From Bacillus sp. T3 (GTDB taxonomy: Bacteria > Bacillota > Bacilli > Bacillales > Cytobacillaceae), in assembly GCF_033449965.1 (NCBI RefSeq), contig NZ_CP137761.1:248001-312000 (forward strand): DNA of 64,000 bases, given 5' to 3'. Position 1 is the stretch's first letter; the number at the start of each line of letters is the position of its first letter. Of the stretch, positions 15,552 to 24,286 are shown one piece after another. The translations under genes were made by a program, and so were the position numbers. The notes below the pieces were generated by a model. The model was given only the letters and a program-made list of their open reading frames with translations. It had not been told where the DNA came from and did not search any database.

Positions 15552-16214
15552 ATGGATATAGAATTTGTCGTAGATGTGTTTGAGAAACACCGTAATCAAG
15601 AATTGGCGAAACCGATGGAACAATATATGAAAAATCATTTTCCGTACCTTGGGATAAAATCTCCTGAACGCAGGGCTCTGACAAAAGAGGTTTTTCAGAA
15701 GCTCAACGTTGCAAAGGAACCATTTGATGAAATGTTCGTGTTAGACCTATGGAAATTACCGGAACGAGAATATCAATATATTGCTCTAGATTATCTTGTA
15801 AAAAAAGACAAGCAGCTGACGAAAGAACAACTGGTATTGTTAGAGAGGTTGATTTTGACCAAATCATGGTGGGATACGGTTGATGTGTTAGCACCAAAGC
15901 CAGTTGGAAGCATTGCGTTACGAGAAAAATCAGTTATTCAGGACTTTATTGGAGGCTGGGCTCACCATGAAAATATGTGGCTGCGTCGAGCGGCCATTCT
16001 GTTCCAGCTCAAGTATAAAAGCGCAACCGATGAAGCGCTCCTTTACCGCTTTATTTTAATCAATGCAACCAGCAAAGAATTTTTCATTCAAAAGGCGATT
16101 GGCTGGGCATTGCGGGAGTATTCAAAAACGAACCGCGAGTCAGTAAAGCAGTTTATATTGGAAAATCCGCTAATGCCGCTTAGTATGCGTGAAGGCTCAA
16201 AATACCTTACATAA
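15552..16214 (+). CDS. DNA alkylation repair protein, AlkD-like
   Basis: A 220-residue all-helical HEAT-repeat protein of the AlkD family, DNA glycosylases that remove bulky or cationic alkylated bases without base flipping. Family landmarks include the IKSPERR motif (residues 35-41), LTKSWWDTVDVLAPK (with the catalytic-region Trp and Asp, near residue 108) and ENMWLRRAAILFQLKY. Length fits the family. AAAGGAG before the ATG supports the start. It stands alone behind a family M repeat. Confidence 0.85.
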   Translation: MDIEFVVDVFEKHRNQELAKPMEQYMKNHFPYLGIKSPERRALTKEVFQKLNVAKEPFDEMFVLDLWKLPEREYQYIALDYLVKKDKQLTKEQLVLLERLILTKSWWDTVDVLAPKPVGSIALREKSVIQDFIGGWAHHENMWLRRAAILFQLKYKSATDEALLYRFILINATSKEFFIQKAIGWALREYSKTNRESVKQFILENPLMPLSMREGSKYLT

Positions 16215-16295
16215 GCTTTCTTCAGCAGTTCATGTTAAAATGGCTACGATACTAGACACTTAAAAATATACATCAAGACAAAGGAGCTAACACAT

Positions 16296-17151
16296 ATGAT
16301 TAAATGCATCGCAAGTGATATGGACGGGACACTTTTGACTGGAAATGCAAACATCTCTGAGAAAAATATACAAGCGATCAAGCAAGCTCAAGAAAACGGC
16401 GTAGAATTTGTCGTAGCCACAGGACGCTCATTTCAGGAAGCGCAATTTGCCTTAGTGCAAGCCGGGATCAGCTGTCCGGTGATTTGCGTAAACGGAGCTG
16501 AAGTTCGGTCCGCAGATGGTGAGATTGTTGCCAGCCAACCTTTGCCACAGGAATTAGCAGTTCAGGCTGCAGAGATACTCGCGTATCATGATGTTTATTT
16601 TGAAGTATACACAGACAAAGGAGCATTCACGAATGACATAGACCAGGCTATTTCGGTGATGCTTGATGTGTTTACAAGTGCCAATCATCAGTTTTCTGAG
16701 GAAGAGGTCGAAGCATTCGCGAAGGAACGGGTCGATTCGGGCTTTGTTCATTTTTTAGAGGATTACCACGAAATTTTTGCAAGCAATCAAATATATAAAT
16801 TACTTGCCTTTTCACCTGATTTAGCTGAGCTTTCGAATGCACGTGAAAGACTTAGTCAATTAACGGAACTAGCTGTAAGCTCCTCCAGGTGATGGAAATT
16901 TAGAAATCACCTCTCAGTCAGCCCAAAAAGGAATCGCATTAGAGCAATTTGTAAAACAAAAAGGCATTTCACTTAAAGAAACGATGGCAATTGGAGATAA
17001 CGATAATGACTTATCCATGCTGAGCCGTGTTGGGCGCTCTGTTGCAATGGGAAATGCTGCAGAGCATGTAAAGGCCCAATGTGACTTTGTAACCTCACGA
17101 AACGATGAGGACGGAGTTGGAAAAGCGATCATAGAAGCATTAAGTTTGTAG
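16296..17151 (+). CDS. Cof-type HAD hydrolase (frameshifted)
   Basis: A haloacid-dehalogenase phosphatase of about 284 residues. Motif I is SDMDGTLLTG (nucleophile Asp near residue 8), motif II FVVATGRSF, and a C2 cap domain follows. After residue 197 the frame shifts by one base near 16887; the second frame supplies GDGNLEITSQSAQKGIAL and motif IV AIGDNDNDLSML. Such proteins dephosphorylate sugar phosphates or flavin/pyridoxal precursors in B. subtilis; the substrate is unknown. An AAAGGAG site precedes the ATG. Removing one A in TCCTCCAGGTG restores the frame. Confidence 0.82.
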
Positions 17152-17165
17152 AATTCCAACCAACT

Positions 17166-17181
17166 TGTTTCATGTGAAACA
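17166..17181. other. parS-like palindrome, degenerate
   Basis: TGTTTCATGTGAAACA differs at one position from the Bacillus parS consensus TGTTNCACGTGAAACA, and the palindrome extends to CTTG...CAAG. It could equally be a small hairpin. Confidence 0.35.
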
Positions 17182-17215
17182 AGGTAGCGGTCTGCCCTCT
17201 AAAATAAACGCAGAA

Positions 17216-17251
17216 AAAAGGAGTAAAGACATCATCGTCTCTACTCCTTTT
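17216..17251. terminator. Bidirectional terminator between the HAD and tetR genes
   Basis: AAAAGGAGTAAAGAC pairs, with one mismatch, with GTCTCTACTCCTTTT around ATCATC. Confidence 0.75.
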
Positions 17252-17891
17252 GTGCTAACCCATGCATAATAAATTGAATCGTTCGTTCAATCTCCAACTC
17301 ATCATCCCATTCAAGCTCCAGGAAGAGTAAATAACGACCGATTAAAAAGCCAAAAATCGTTGAAGCAATTAGCCGTACGATTGTATAGGCTGGAACCTCG
17401 ATGATCTCTCCTCGGGCTTGATAATGCTCAATTAGTATTTTAACTCGGTCATATACTTGTGGCAGAATATGCGTTTTAAATTGCGTCTGCAGCTCAGGCT
17501 GAAATGGGAGCTCTTGCAGCATGATTTTAAATAAGGAAAGGTTTTGCTGTAGAAAGTCGCGGCGATTTTCAATCATTGCCCGCAGGAAATCTTCATAGCA
17601 TCCATAATTCGTATTTAAGACCTTGCTTATATCCTTAATGATAAATGGAGCCAGAAACTTTGCCATTGTTGGGGCAACAATCGCCAGCAGCAATTCCTTT
17701 TTCGTTTTATAATGGCGAAAAATCGTGCCTTCAGCAACTCCGGCTTTTTTGGCAATCTCACTGGTCGAAGTAGCCGCATACCCCTTTTCAGAAAAAGAAT
17801 CGATGGCTGCGAGAAGGATTTGTTTTTGCTTTTCGGTTAAATCATCTGCATCCTCAAACCATTGCTTCAATAATAAATCTTGGTCTTCCAT
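17241..17891 (-). CDS. TetR-family repressor
   Basis: A 216-residue regulator. The N-terminal TetR helix-turn-helix (residues 16-62) shows FSEKGYAATSTSEIAKKAGV and GTIFRHYKTKKELLLAI. The C-terminal ligand domain is alpha-helical. ATG at 17891 follows AAGGAG by six bases and is preferred to the upstream TTG. It lies directly downstream of an ABC transporter operon on the same strand, whose promoter holds two TGAGT-N4-ACTCA palindromes. It is therefore the likely repressor of that transporter, and the ligand may be a transported toxic compound. The link is inferred. Confidence 0.85.
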   Translation of the reverse strand: MEDQDLLLKQWFEDADDLTEKQKQILLAAIDSFSEKGYAATSTSEIAKKAGVAEGTIFRHYKTKKELLLAIVAPTMAKFLAPFIIKDISKVLNTNYGCYEDFLRAMIENRRDFLQQNLSLFKIMLQELPFQPELQTQFKTHILPQVYDRVKILIEHYQARGEIIEVPAYTIVRLIASTIFGFLIGRYLLFLELEWDDELEIERTIQFIMHGLAQKE

Positions 17892-17969
17892 CACGCACTC
17901 CTTCAAAACCGGATATTTGTTTTATTTTAAAGATGCTATTGATTTGTGCTTAACCAACAGAGACTGTCT

Positions 17970-19004
17970 TTAAACCTTACGATACTTCCTTAGTGCTAAA
18001 ATATTTAAGGTAATAAATAGGAGTGAAAAACCTGCCAATATCAGCAAATCAGGATAGATCATCTCAAAGCCTAGCCCGCGGACCATCACATCACGGAGTG
18101 CATTAGCCGCGTAATAAAGCGGTGTAACGACGCCAATCCAGCTTAGCCACTCAGTAATAGTCTCCAAATTAAACAAACCTGAGAAGAAGATTTGTGGGAC
18201 AACAACCAGTGGAATAAACTGTATCATTTGCAGCTCATTATTAGCAAATGCCGAAAGCAAGGTTCCAAGCGTAAGAGCTGACATTGACAGCAGCAGGATA
18301 ATCAGCAGCACGTACCAAAACGTCCCGACCATTTGCATGTCTAAAACATAGATCGCATACGCAGCGATGATCGTTGCTTGGAGCATCGTAAAGATTCCAA
18401 ATCCAAGTACATAGCCAATAACGATTTCCCATTTTCTTAGTGGGCTAGAAAGCAACCGCTCGAGCGTTCCGCTTGTCCGCTCTCTAAGAAAGGAAACTCC
18501 GGCGATTAAAAAGACGAAAAAGAAAACAAAGAACCCAAGTAGAACAGGTCCAAAATAATCAAATTGCCCCATATCCTCGCCACCATGAAAATAAGTAACC
18601 TCAGGTTCTGCAGTTTGAGCTTGAGCTTGGGCTTGGAGCGGCTTGAAGGCTGCCTGCACCCATTTCATCACAGCACCGTTTACGGAAGGATCACTACCCT
18701 CAAGTGTAATGGCTGCAGCCCCCTGTTTCATTTCAATAAAACCATCAATATCGCGATTCTCTATCGCTTGTATTGCTTGTGTGGATGAATCGTATTCTGT
18801 AATGTCTGCATCATCGAGATTGAGCTGTTGTTGGATGGGCTCTGGTATATTTACGAGCCCCACTTTCGGAAGATAATCGTTGCCGTTAAAGACTAAGTTC
18901 ATCATGGTTAAAATTAAGATAGGAGCCATTATCATTAAGGCCATCGTTCGCTTATCCCTGATAATTTGGCGCAGTATCCGAATGACTAACGCTTTTATTC
19001 TCAT
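17970..19004 (-). CDS. ABC-2 type transporter permease
   Basis: A 344-residue permease with one N-terminal transmembrane helix (residues 20-40, TMALMIMAPILILTMMNLV), a large extracytoplasmic domain of about 140 residues, and five C-terminal helices. SFLRERTSGTLERLLSSPL is the conserved coupling-helix motif of the drug/polyketide export (DrrB/YhgE-like) family. The ATG overlaps by one base the stop of the ATPase gene. The operon likely exports an antimicrobial or lipid-like compound; the substrate cannot be read from sequence. Confidence 0.85.
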   Translation of the reverse strand: MRIKALVIRILRQIIRDKRTMALMIMAPILILTMMNLVFNGNDYLPKVGLVNIPEPIQQQLNLDDADITEYDSSTQAIQAIENRDIDGFIEMKQGAAAITLEGSDPSVNGAVMKWVQAAFKPLQAQAQAQTAEPEVTYFHGGEDMGQFDYFGPVLLGFFVFFFVFLIAGVSFLRERTSGTLERLLSSPLRKWEIVIGYVLGFGIFTMLQATIIAAYAIYVLDMQMVGTFWYVLLIILLLSMSALTLGTLLSAFANNELQMIQFIPLVVVPQIFFSGLFNLETITEWLSWIGVVTPLYYAANALRDVMVRGLGFEMIYPDLLILAGFSLLFITLNILALRKYRKV

Positions 19005-19732
19005 TAGTTTGCACCTCCGTAAGCAAGAAATGCCCCTTCGATTGAGGTTGTACCTGTGTTGCTCTTTAGTTCCTCTGCTGTTCCAACGGCAATTAATTGA
19101 CCGTCGCGAATCATTCCGAGCCGATGACATTTCTCAGCTTCATCCATTACATGGGTTGTGATAATGATTGTTACGCCTGTTTTATTGAGCTCGTAAAAGC
19201 TATCCCAAATACTTTTACGTAACACAGGGTCAATCCCGACGGTTGGCTCATCTAGAATGAGGAGCTCAGGCTCATGGAGCAAAGCTGCGGCAAGGGAGAG
19301 TCGGCGTTTCATTCCCCCTGAATAATTGAAAACTAGTTTATTTATATCATCGTGCAAGTTGACGATTTGCATGACCTCTTTTATGCGAGCTTCCTGCTGT
19401 TTTCCTTTCATTCCATAAAGGGAGGAAAAAAATTGCAGGTTTTCTTTTGCTGACAGCTCACCATAAAGGGCATCAGATTGTGCCATATAGCCAATTCGTT
19501 CCATTAGCGCGAGCGAGGGCATTTTTTGATTAAACACATAATTCTCACCGCTTGTTGGCGTATCGAGCCCAGCCAATTCTTTTACTAGCGTTGTTTTTCC
19601 AGCACCCGATGGTCCAAGAAAGCCAAAAATTTCGCCCTTTTTGATGTCTAAGTTTATTTCTTTTAGTACTTGCTGTTTACCAAATGATTTGGACACGTTG
19701 GAAATCGAAACAATAGAATCTTGTTTACTCAT
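19004..19732 (-). CDS. ABC transporter ATPase (drug-export type)
   Basis: A 242-residue ATPase with Walker A GPSGAGKTT, Q-loop GYMAQSDALYGELSA, signature NYSGGMKRRLSLA, Walker B LLILDEPTVGIDP and the His switch in IIITTHVMDEA. Its 3' end contains the ribosome binding site of the permease and overlaps its ATG, so both are translated together. The promoter carries two TetR-type operators. It belongs to the family of multidrug or bacitracin-like exporters. Confidence 0.88.
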   Translation of the reverse strand: MSKQDSIVSISNVSKSFGKQQVLKEINLDIKKGEIFGFLGPSGAGKTTLVKELAGLDTPTSGENYVFNQKMPSLALMERIGYMAQSDALYGELSAKENLQFFSSLYGMKGKQQEARIKEVMQIVNLHDDINKLVFNYSGGMKRRLSLAAALLHEPELLILDEPTVGIDPVLRKSIWDSFYELNKTGVTIIITTHVMDEAEKCHRLGMIRDGQLIAVGTAEELKSNTGTTSIEGAFLAYGGAN

Positions 19733-19765
19733 TCGTTGTCACCTCGATTAGGTTAAGTTAGGTAA

Positions 19766-19828
19766 TGAGTGATTACTCACTGTAATATTATTTGATTATA
19801 TGTAATTTGTAAAGTGAGTAATCACTCA
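19766..19828 (-). promoter_or_regulatory. Promoter of the ABC operon bracketed by two TetR-type operators
   Basis: On the minus strand, -35 TTTACA (19813-19808) and -10 TAATAT (19790-19785) are exactly 17 bases apart. Operator TGAGT-N4-ACTCA occurs twice, at 19815-19828 just upstream of the -35 and at 19766-19779 just downstream of the -10. The two are reverse complements of each other. Bound repressors on both sides would block the promoter. Confidence 0.75.
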
Positions 19829-19863
19829 CTTTGTAAATTTTGACAAAGATAGCCAATCAAACC

Positions 19864-19894
19864 AAAAAGGTCCCTCGCACTGAGCTAGAGACCT
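19864..19894 (-). terminator. Terminator of the nosC-nosZ operon
   Basis: Read on the minus strand, an imperfect stem AGGTCTCTAGC/GCGAGGGACCT is followed by TTTTTGG, directly behind the last gene of the operon. Confidence 0.7.
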
Positions 19895-19901
19895 CAATAA
19901 A

Positions 19902-20808
19902 CTATAAAATCACGATGTCCAAGGAGCTAACCTGGGAGACGAGGAGCTCTTCGTATTCCTTTTGAGATAGGAAGGAAATTTCCTGATCAGATACATTTGG
20001 ATTTTCCTGTTTAACCTTTTCAGCAATATCCTTTTGGACCTTTTGTGTTAAAACGATGTATTGAGCATGGGTTTTTTGAAGCTGCCAAAAACGCTTCTCA
20101 CCAAACTCGATTAGCATCGTTTTGGCAATGGCAGAGTTTTTGTACTTAGCGCGAGTTCTTTCCACCTCGCTGGTTATTTCCTCAGATGTTGCCTTATGGC
20201 CTTTTTCCTCAGCGAGCAGCGCCATAGAGCGGAGACGAATAACTTCGGTTAACAATTGATTTTCATTTTCGGTCTGCTCCTCCTGGGAATCCCAGTTGGC
20301 CATTCTCGACTCAAGCTCTGCACCCGAATAATTTTTCTGGTCGGCTTCACGGTTGATAGCTATTTGTAATTGGTTGTTAAAACGGAAAAAATCTAGCTCG
20401 TCAACGGTGATAGGCTTACCATTAATCGTGGCAACGCCTTCCACCTTTTCCACCTCTACTTCCATTATTTTTTCAACTGTATAACCTTCCTTTTTTAACG
20501 TAAATGTAACATTGTAACTTCCTGACATGGTGAATTCAGCCTTTGCGGTGTAGAGTCCATCTCCTACTTCTTCAAGGCGAAGATTGATACTGCCATGGTC
20601 CATCGATGTCATTTCAAACAAGGCTCGTGCGCTTACACCCGTAACCGGTTACCATCTTCCGTTATTTTGATTTCAATTGGGGTTTCTTGCCCTTTTTTAT
20701 ATTGGAGTGGCTTGGTGAAACCAACCTCCCAATTTCTCCGGTCCCGCCGCAGCCTGCAAGCAGAACGATTAAGCCTAGTAAAATAAAGCCAATCCATTTT
20801 TTTAACAT
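19902..20808 (-). CDS. Lipoprotein with YtkA/FixH-like and SurA-like domains, end of the nos operon (frameshifted)
   Basis: Piecing together three frames gives a lipoprotein of about 300 residues. The signal peptide ends in lipobox LLAGC (ATG at 20808 behind AGGAGG). A YtkA/FixH-like beta domain follows (GFTKPLQYKKGQETPIEIKI; then SARALFEMTSMDHGSINLRL), then a C-terminal helical region that starts GVATINGKPITVDELDFFR, like the N-terminal domain of SurA/PrsA foldases. The frame changes near 20648 and near 20733. No peptidyl-prolyl isomerase domain is seen. Being the last gene behind a nosF copy, it may assist folding or copper loading of NosZ outside the membrane. That role is a guess. Confidence 0.65.
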
Positions 20809-20818
20809 CGTTATCCTC

Positions 20819-21465
20819 CTAACTCTTCAACTGTATAAATTGTTCTACGGTGTACTTTTCTAATTTGTTATTATCAATAAAAGCAACATGCGTACATACT
20901 TGCTTGATTTCATCGAGATGATGGGAGGAAAGCAGAATGGTTTTATCCTTCAAAGACTTTAATACTTCTAAAATTTCTTTGCGACCCATTGGATCAATTC
21001 CGCTAGTTGGTTCGTCTAAAATCAAGATGTCGCTGTCTTGGTATAAGGTGATGGCTAAGCCTAAACGCTGCAGCATCCCCTTTGAATAGCCTTTGACCGG
21101 TGCATGACGATCGTCCCATAGGCGTACGGACGTAAGCAGTTGTTCGATGCGCTTATGATCTATTTTCTTAGCTATCGCCTCTGCAAAAAAGTGCATGTTT
21201 TCAAGCCCAGTTAACGATGGATACAACATAAATTTTTCAGGCAGATAGCTTATTTCATTTTGCTTGAGCGATGTACCGCGCCCCTTTATTTTAATTATCC
21301 CTTTTTTACCGGGAGCAACCCGAGCAAGCTATTAATAAGCGTGGATTTCCCTGCGCCATTTCGGCCGACTAACGCACAAACCTCATTTTTTCCAATATGG
21401 AGATGAACGTCGTCTAATACGATTTTCTTTCCAAACGATTGAGAGAGATGCTGTACTTCGATCAT
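20819..21465 (-). CDS. nosF: NosF-type ABC transporter ATPase (copy 2, frameshifted)
   Basis: About 215 residues in two frames. The first (from 21465) has Walker A GRNGAGKST. The second has KGYSKGMLQRLGLAI (signature), ILILDEPTSGIDP (Walker B) and LLSSHHLDE. One missing base near 21311, in a CCC/GGG run, separates them. The ATG overlaps the nosY stop by four bases, as in copy 1. It is shorter than copy 1 and only moderately similar, so the two nosF genes are old paralogues rather than a recent duplication. Confidence 0.82.
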
Positions 21466-22259
21466 TCTATCTCCTCCTTTCGATGGAAAATGACGGCTAA
21501 TCCAAACGATATCATCATGAATAACGATGTATTAATCAGTAAAAATAACCCAGGCTTGATCCACATAAACGATTTTAACAGCTTTGACATGTGTTCAAAC
21601 GAGTATACACCTAATGAGGATTCCAGGAATATTCTTGCTACTTGAATTGGATTTAAAAAGTAAAGACTCGAAAACCATTTCACATTTTCGTATGTAACAT
21701 CGGAAAGTAAGGATAAAAGAATAAAGTCATGCAGAAAGAAAAAGTAAAACCAAATTGCGATCGTAAATCCAATAATCTGCATTTTGGAACTGCTGATGCT
21801 GCCAATAAAAATGCCAATTTGACTGAAGACGAGTAATAAACAAACTAGCGTAATTAAAAATGTCGAAAAGCTGATAAAATTTAGTTCAAAAATAAATTTA
21901 ATAGGAACTAAGTATACCAAAAACCAAATGAAGATGGGGCCAATTAATACTGTATGAATCGCCAAGCTTTTTTTCAACAAGAAGCTTGGATAGCTATCCC
22001 GTTTCGTTAACAGCATGATTAATGTCTTTTGTTCTTTTTCTTGGAAAATAGCAAATGCTCCGAGAAAGAGGCAGAGAATCGGGATAAAATACACGAATGC
22101 ATCAAATAGGTTAATCAATAGGACAAAGAAGCCATGCTCAAAGGAAAGCGTGGAAGAGGAAACCAACAGACTAATTGAAACGAGCACAATGATTGCTAAA
22201 GAGAACCAAAATCCTTTTCCTCTTATGCTTTCCTTCCATTCCTTCCAAATATAATGCAT
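21462..22259 (-). CDS. nosY: NosY-type ABC transporter permease (copy 2)
   Basis: A 265-residue permease with six predicted transmembrane helices and the coupling pattern FQEKEQKTLIMLLTKRD after helix two. ATG at 22259 is supported by GGGAG eight bases upstream; longer starts would read through the end of nosD. It sits between nosD and nosF of the nosZ operon and should form the NosDFY complex with them. Confidence 0.82.
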   Translation of the reverse strand: MHYIWKEWKESIRGKGFWFSLAIIVLVSISLLVSSSTLSFEHGFFVLLINLFDAFVYFIPILCLFLGAFAIFQEKEQKTLIMLLTKRDSYPSFLLKKSLAIHTVLIGPIFIWFLVYLVPIKFIFELNFISFSTFLITLVCLLLVFSQIGIFIGSISSSKMQIIGFTIAIWFYFFFLHDFILLSLLSDVTYENVKWFSSLYFLNPIQVARIFLESSLGVYSFEHMSKLLKSFMWIKPGLFLLINTSLFMMISFGLAVIFHRKEEIE

Positions 22260-23568
22260 AGTGGAAATCTCCCTTTTAATAAAATAAAGCCTGCGGAAGC
22301 TGCGCCACCCAAAATAAACCAGAGCCAATGATTGGTTGGGCGCTCTTGGTCGACCAATGGGGCAGGGTCTTTAAACATCGTTTTGGATTGGTTGAAAAAT
22401 TGATTGATTTTTTCGTAGACCGCTATTGCCAGGACTTTTTAAAAATAAATAGGTTAGTTCCTGGTTTTCGATCAGCTCATGCAGTGACGAATGATAGGTG
22501 ACGGCTTCGTCCCCGACTCCATCCTGATTTAGGTCAAGCACAGGAAAAGCATCTCCCCAATTGTTCCCCTTATGGTTTGCACTCCAATGATTGTCACCCT
22601 GTCCACCTAGTGCAAACACGGGAATCGTATTGTCCTGAATTTTATTTAAAGTAAAGGTTTGTTTATTGGAGCTAGCCCAAAGCTCAACGCCAATTTGATT
22701 GTTTACAATTGTGTTGTTTTTAAATAAATTATTGGTTGATTGGTCTACGTATAAACCACGTTGATTGAGCTGAAAGGTATTACCTTCAATGACCGTTTCA
22801 TTGGCTGAGAGTAGAAATAAACCGAATGATTTATGACCATAATTAAAAATAAACTGATTATCCATGAGCCGGTTGCCTGATGATTCCATAATCGCGGCAC
22901 CGCCCGTATTAAAGGTAAAGGTATTTCGTTTAAAATGATTGTCATTAGAATACATAAAATGTAATCCGTAGCGCGTTTCGCTTAGGGTGTTATTAAAAAT
23001 TTGGTTGTTGTTTGCATATTCAAAGTACATTCCATCTCGAGTGCCATTTACTTGATTATTTTTCAAAAGGTTGTCATTTGAATAATAAATATGAAGTCCG
23101 TTTCCTTGCTTTGCAATTTGACCGGAACCAAGTCCGGTGATTGTGCAGTTTTGAATCGTATTGTGATGGGACTGGCTTAAATAGATACCGTGAAAGGAAT
23201 CGTTGATCGTAATGGAATCAACAATATTGCCATTTTCGTACAGCTTGATGGCTGCGTATTCCTCAGCAGAATTGCGATTCATCGAGCTGTTTGTCACAGT
23301 CAGGTTGCGCAGGGTGACGTTTGGAGCTTTCACCGAAATCACATTTCCAGGTGCCATCCCCTTTAATGACAGTATGTTTGGCCCCAACGATTTTAATTGA
23401 TTTTTCGATGACGAGATTGCCTTCATACGTTTGATCGTCAAGCTGTAAAACCGCTCCCTCTTCAAGTGAGTCAATGATTGTCTGCAAATTTTCGGCTGCA
23501 GCTATTTTGTGAGGGATAGCGATAAAAATCAATGACACCATCAAGAATGTGAGCAGGGTTTGTTTCAT
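22223..23568 (-). CDS. nosD: NosD, copper-site maturation protein (copy 2, frameshifted)
   Basis: About 445 residues reconstructed over three frames. A signal peptide (MKQTLLTFLMVSLIFIAIPH) is followed by beta-helix repeats such as NGLHIYYSNDNLLKNN and YGLHFMYSNDNHFKRN, then by a C-terminal anchor (HWLWFILGGAASAGFILL). Single-base changes lie near 23350 and near 22430; the second restores SPAIAVYEKINQFF. In this frame the gene would overlap nosY by 37 bases, so its exact end is uncertain. ATG at 23568 overlaps the stop of the upstream gene by four bases. It is immediately downstream in the nosZ operon. Confidence 0.82.
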
Positions 23569-24132
23569 TTGCGCCGTTCCTTCCATAACGGGATTAAGAG
23601 CAACAAAAAGGCGATGATGATCAAATACGAACCCAGTTGCAGTAGGCTATGTGTCGTAAAATTGGCAACGATATTCTTTCCGAGCATTGGTGGGATAAAC
23701 GGCTCCATCTCGATTGGTGCTTTAGGGTCAAGCTCTGTTCCATAGCTTACGAGCCAGCGCCGCAAGTCCCAAACCCCCAGTGTCCCACCTATTACGAATA
23801 GGCCAATGACACTATATAAATAAGCCTTTTTGCGAATGAAAGCTGCACTTAGGACGAGAACAGCCAAGCCGCCAATAAGGTACGTTAAGTATTGAAGCTC
23901 GGGGAAGCTGGCTTCACTAAAGCCCTTCATCCCAATGTAGTGGTTCAAGGCATTAATATTATCAATTTGCCCTTCTAGCTTGTCTGGAAATACGACAATT
24001 GATAATCCTTCCAGGATATTGTGGTGCATAAAACTCCATCTTCCACCATGGGAAGAAGAGGGAGGAGCCAATTAGCAAAGCTGACACGACAATCATTGCA
24101 CTGGAAAAAATAGAAATTTTTTTACCCTTCAT
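23565..24132 (-). CDS. NosB-like membrane protein of the nosZ operon (frameshifted)
   Basis: About 189 residues in two frames, with four predicted transmembrane helices: near the start (IFSSAMIVVSALLIGSSLFF, followed by PWWKMEFYAPQYP), YLTYLIGGLAVLVLSAAFI, YLYSVIGLFVIGGTLGVWDL and LLQLGSYLIIIAFLLLLIPL. A loop with EMEPFIPPMLGKNIVANF precedes the last helix. The frame changes by one base near 24013. A multi-helix membrane protein between nosZ and nosD is characteristic of clade II nos clusters (called NosB in Wolinella and relatives), where its role is not established. The identification rests on position and topology. Confidence 0.65.
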
Positions 24133-24286
24133 AGGAAACACGCCTTTCACTCAACAGAACAGGAAAAAGAGACTGAATCAGATGAGAATTCACTCCGCAA
24201 AACACGTGCCACCTGTTTGTTAGTGGTGCACCATTTCTTGTTGAATAAACTCTTCATAGTGTTGAGCCAGCCTCTTTGCCTTATTC

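Noticed and set aside
15409..15684. Minus-strand open frame over a family M repeat
   Set aside because: It overlaps the repeat and the alkD start antisense, without coding signals.
20595..20786. Plus-strand open frame inside the nos lipoprotein region
   Set aside because: It is antisense to the signal peptide and YtkA-like part of the lipoprotein and has no own features.
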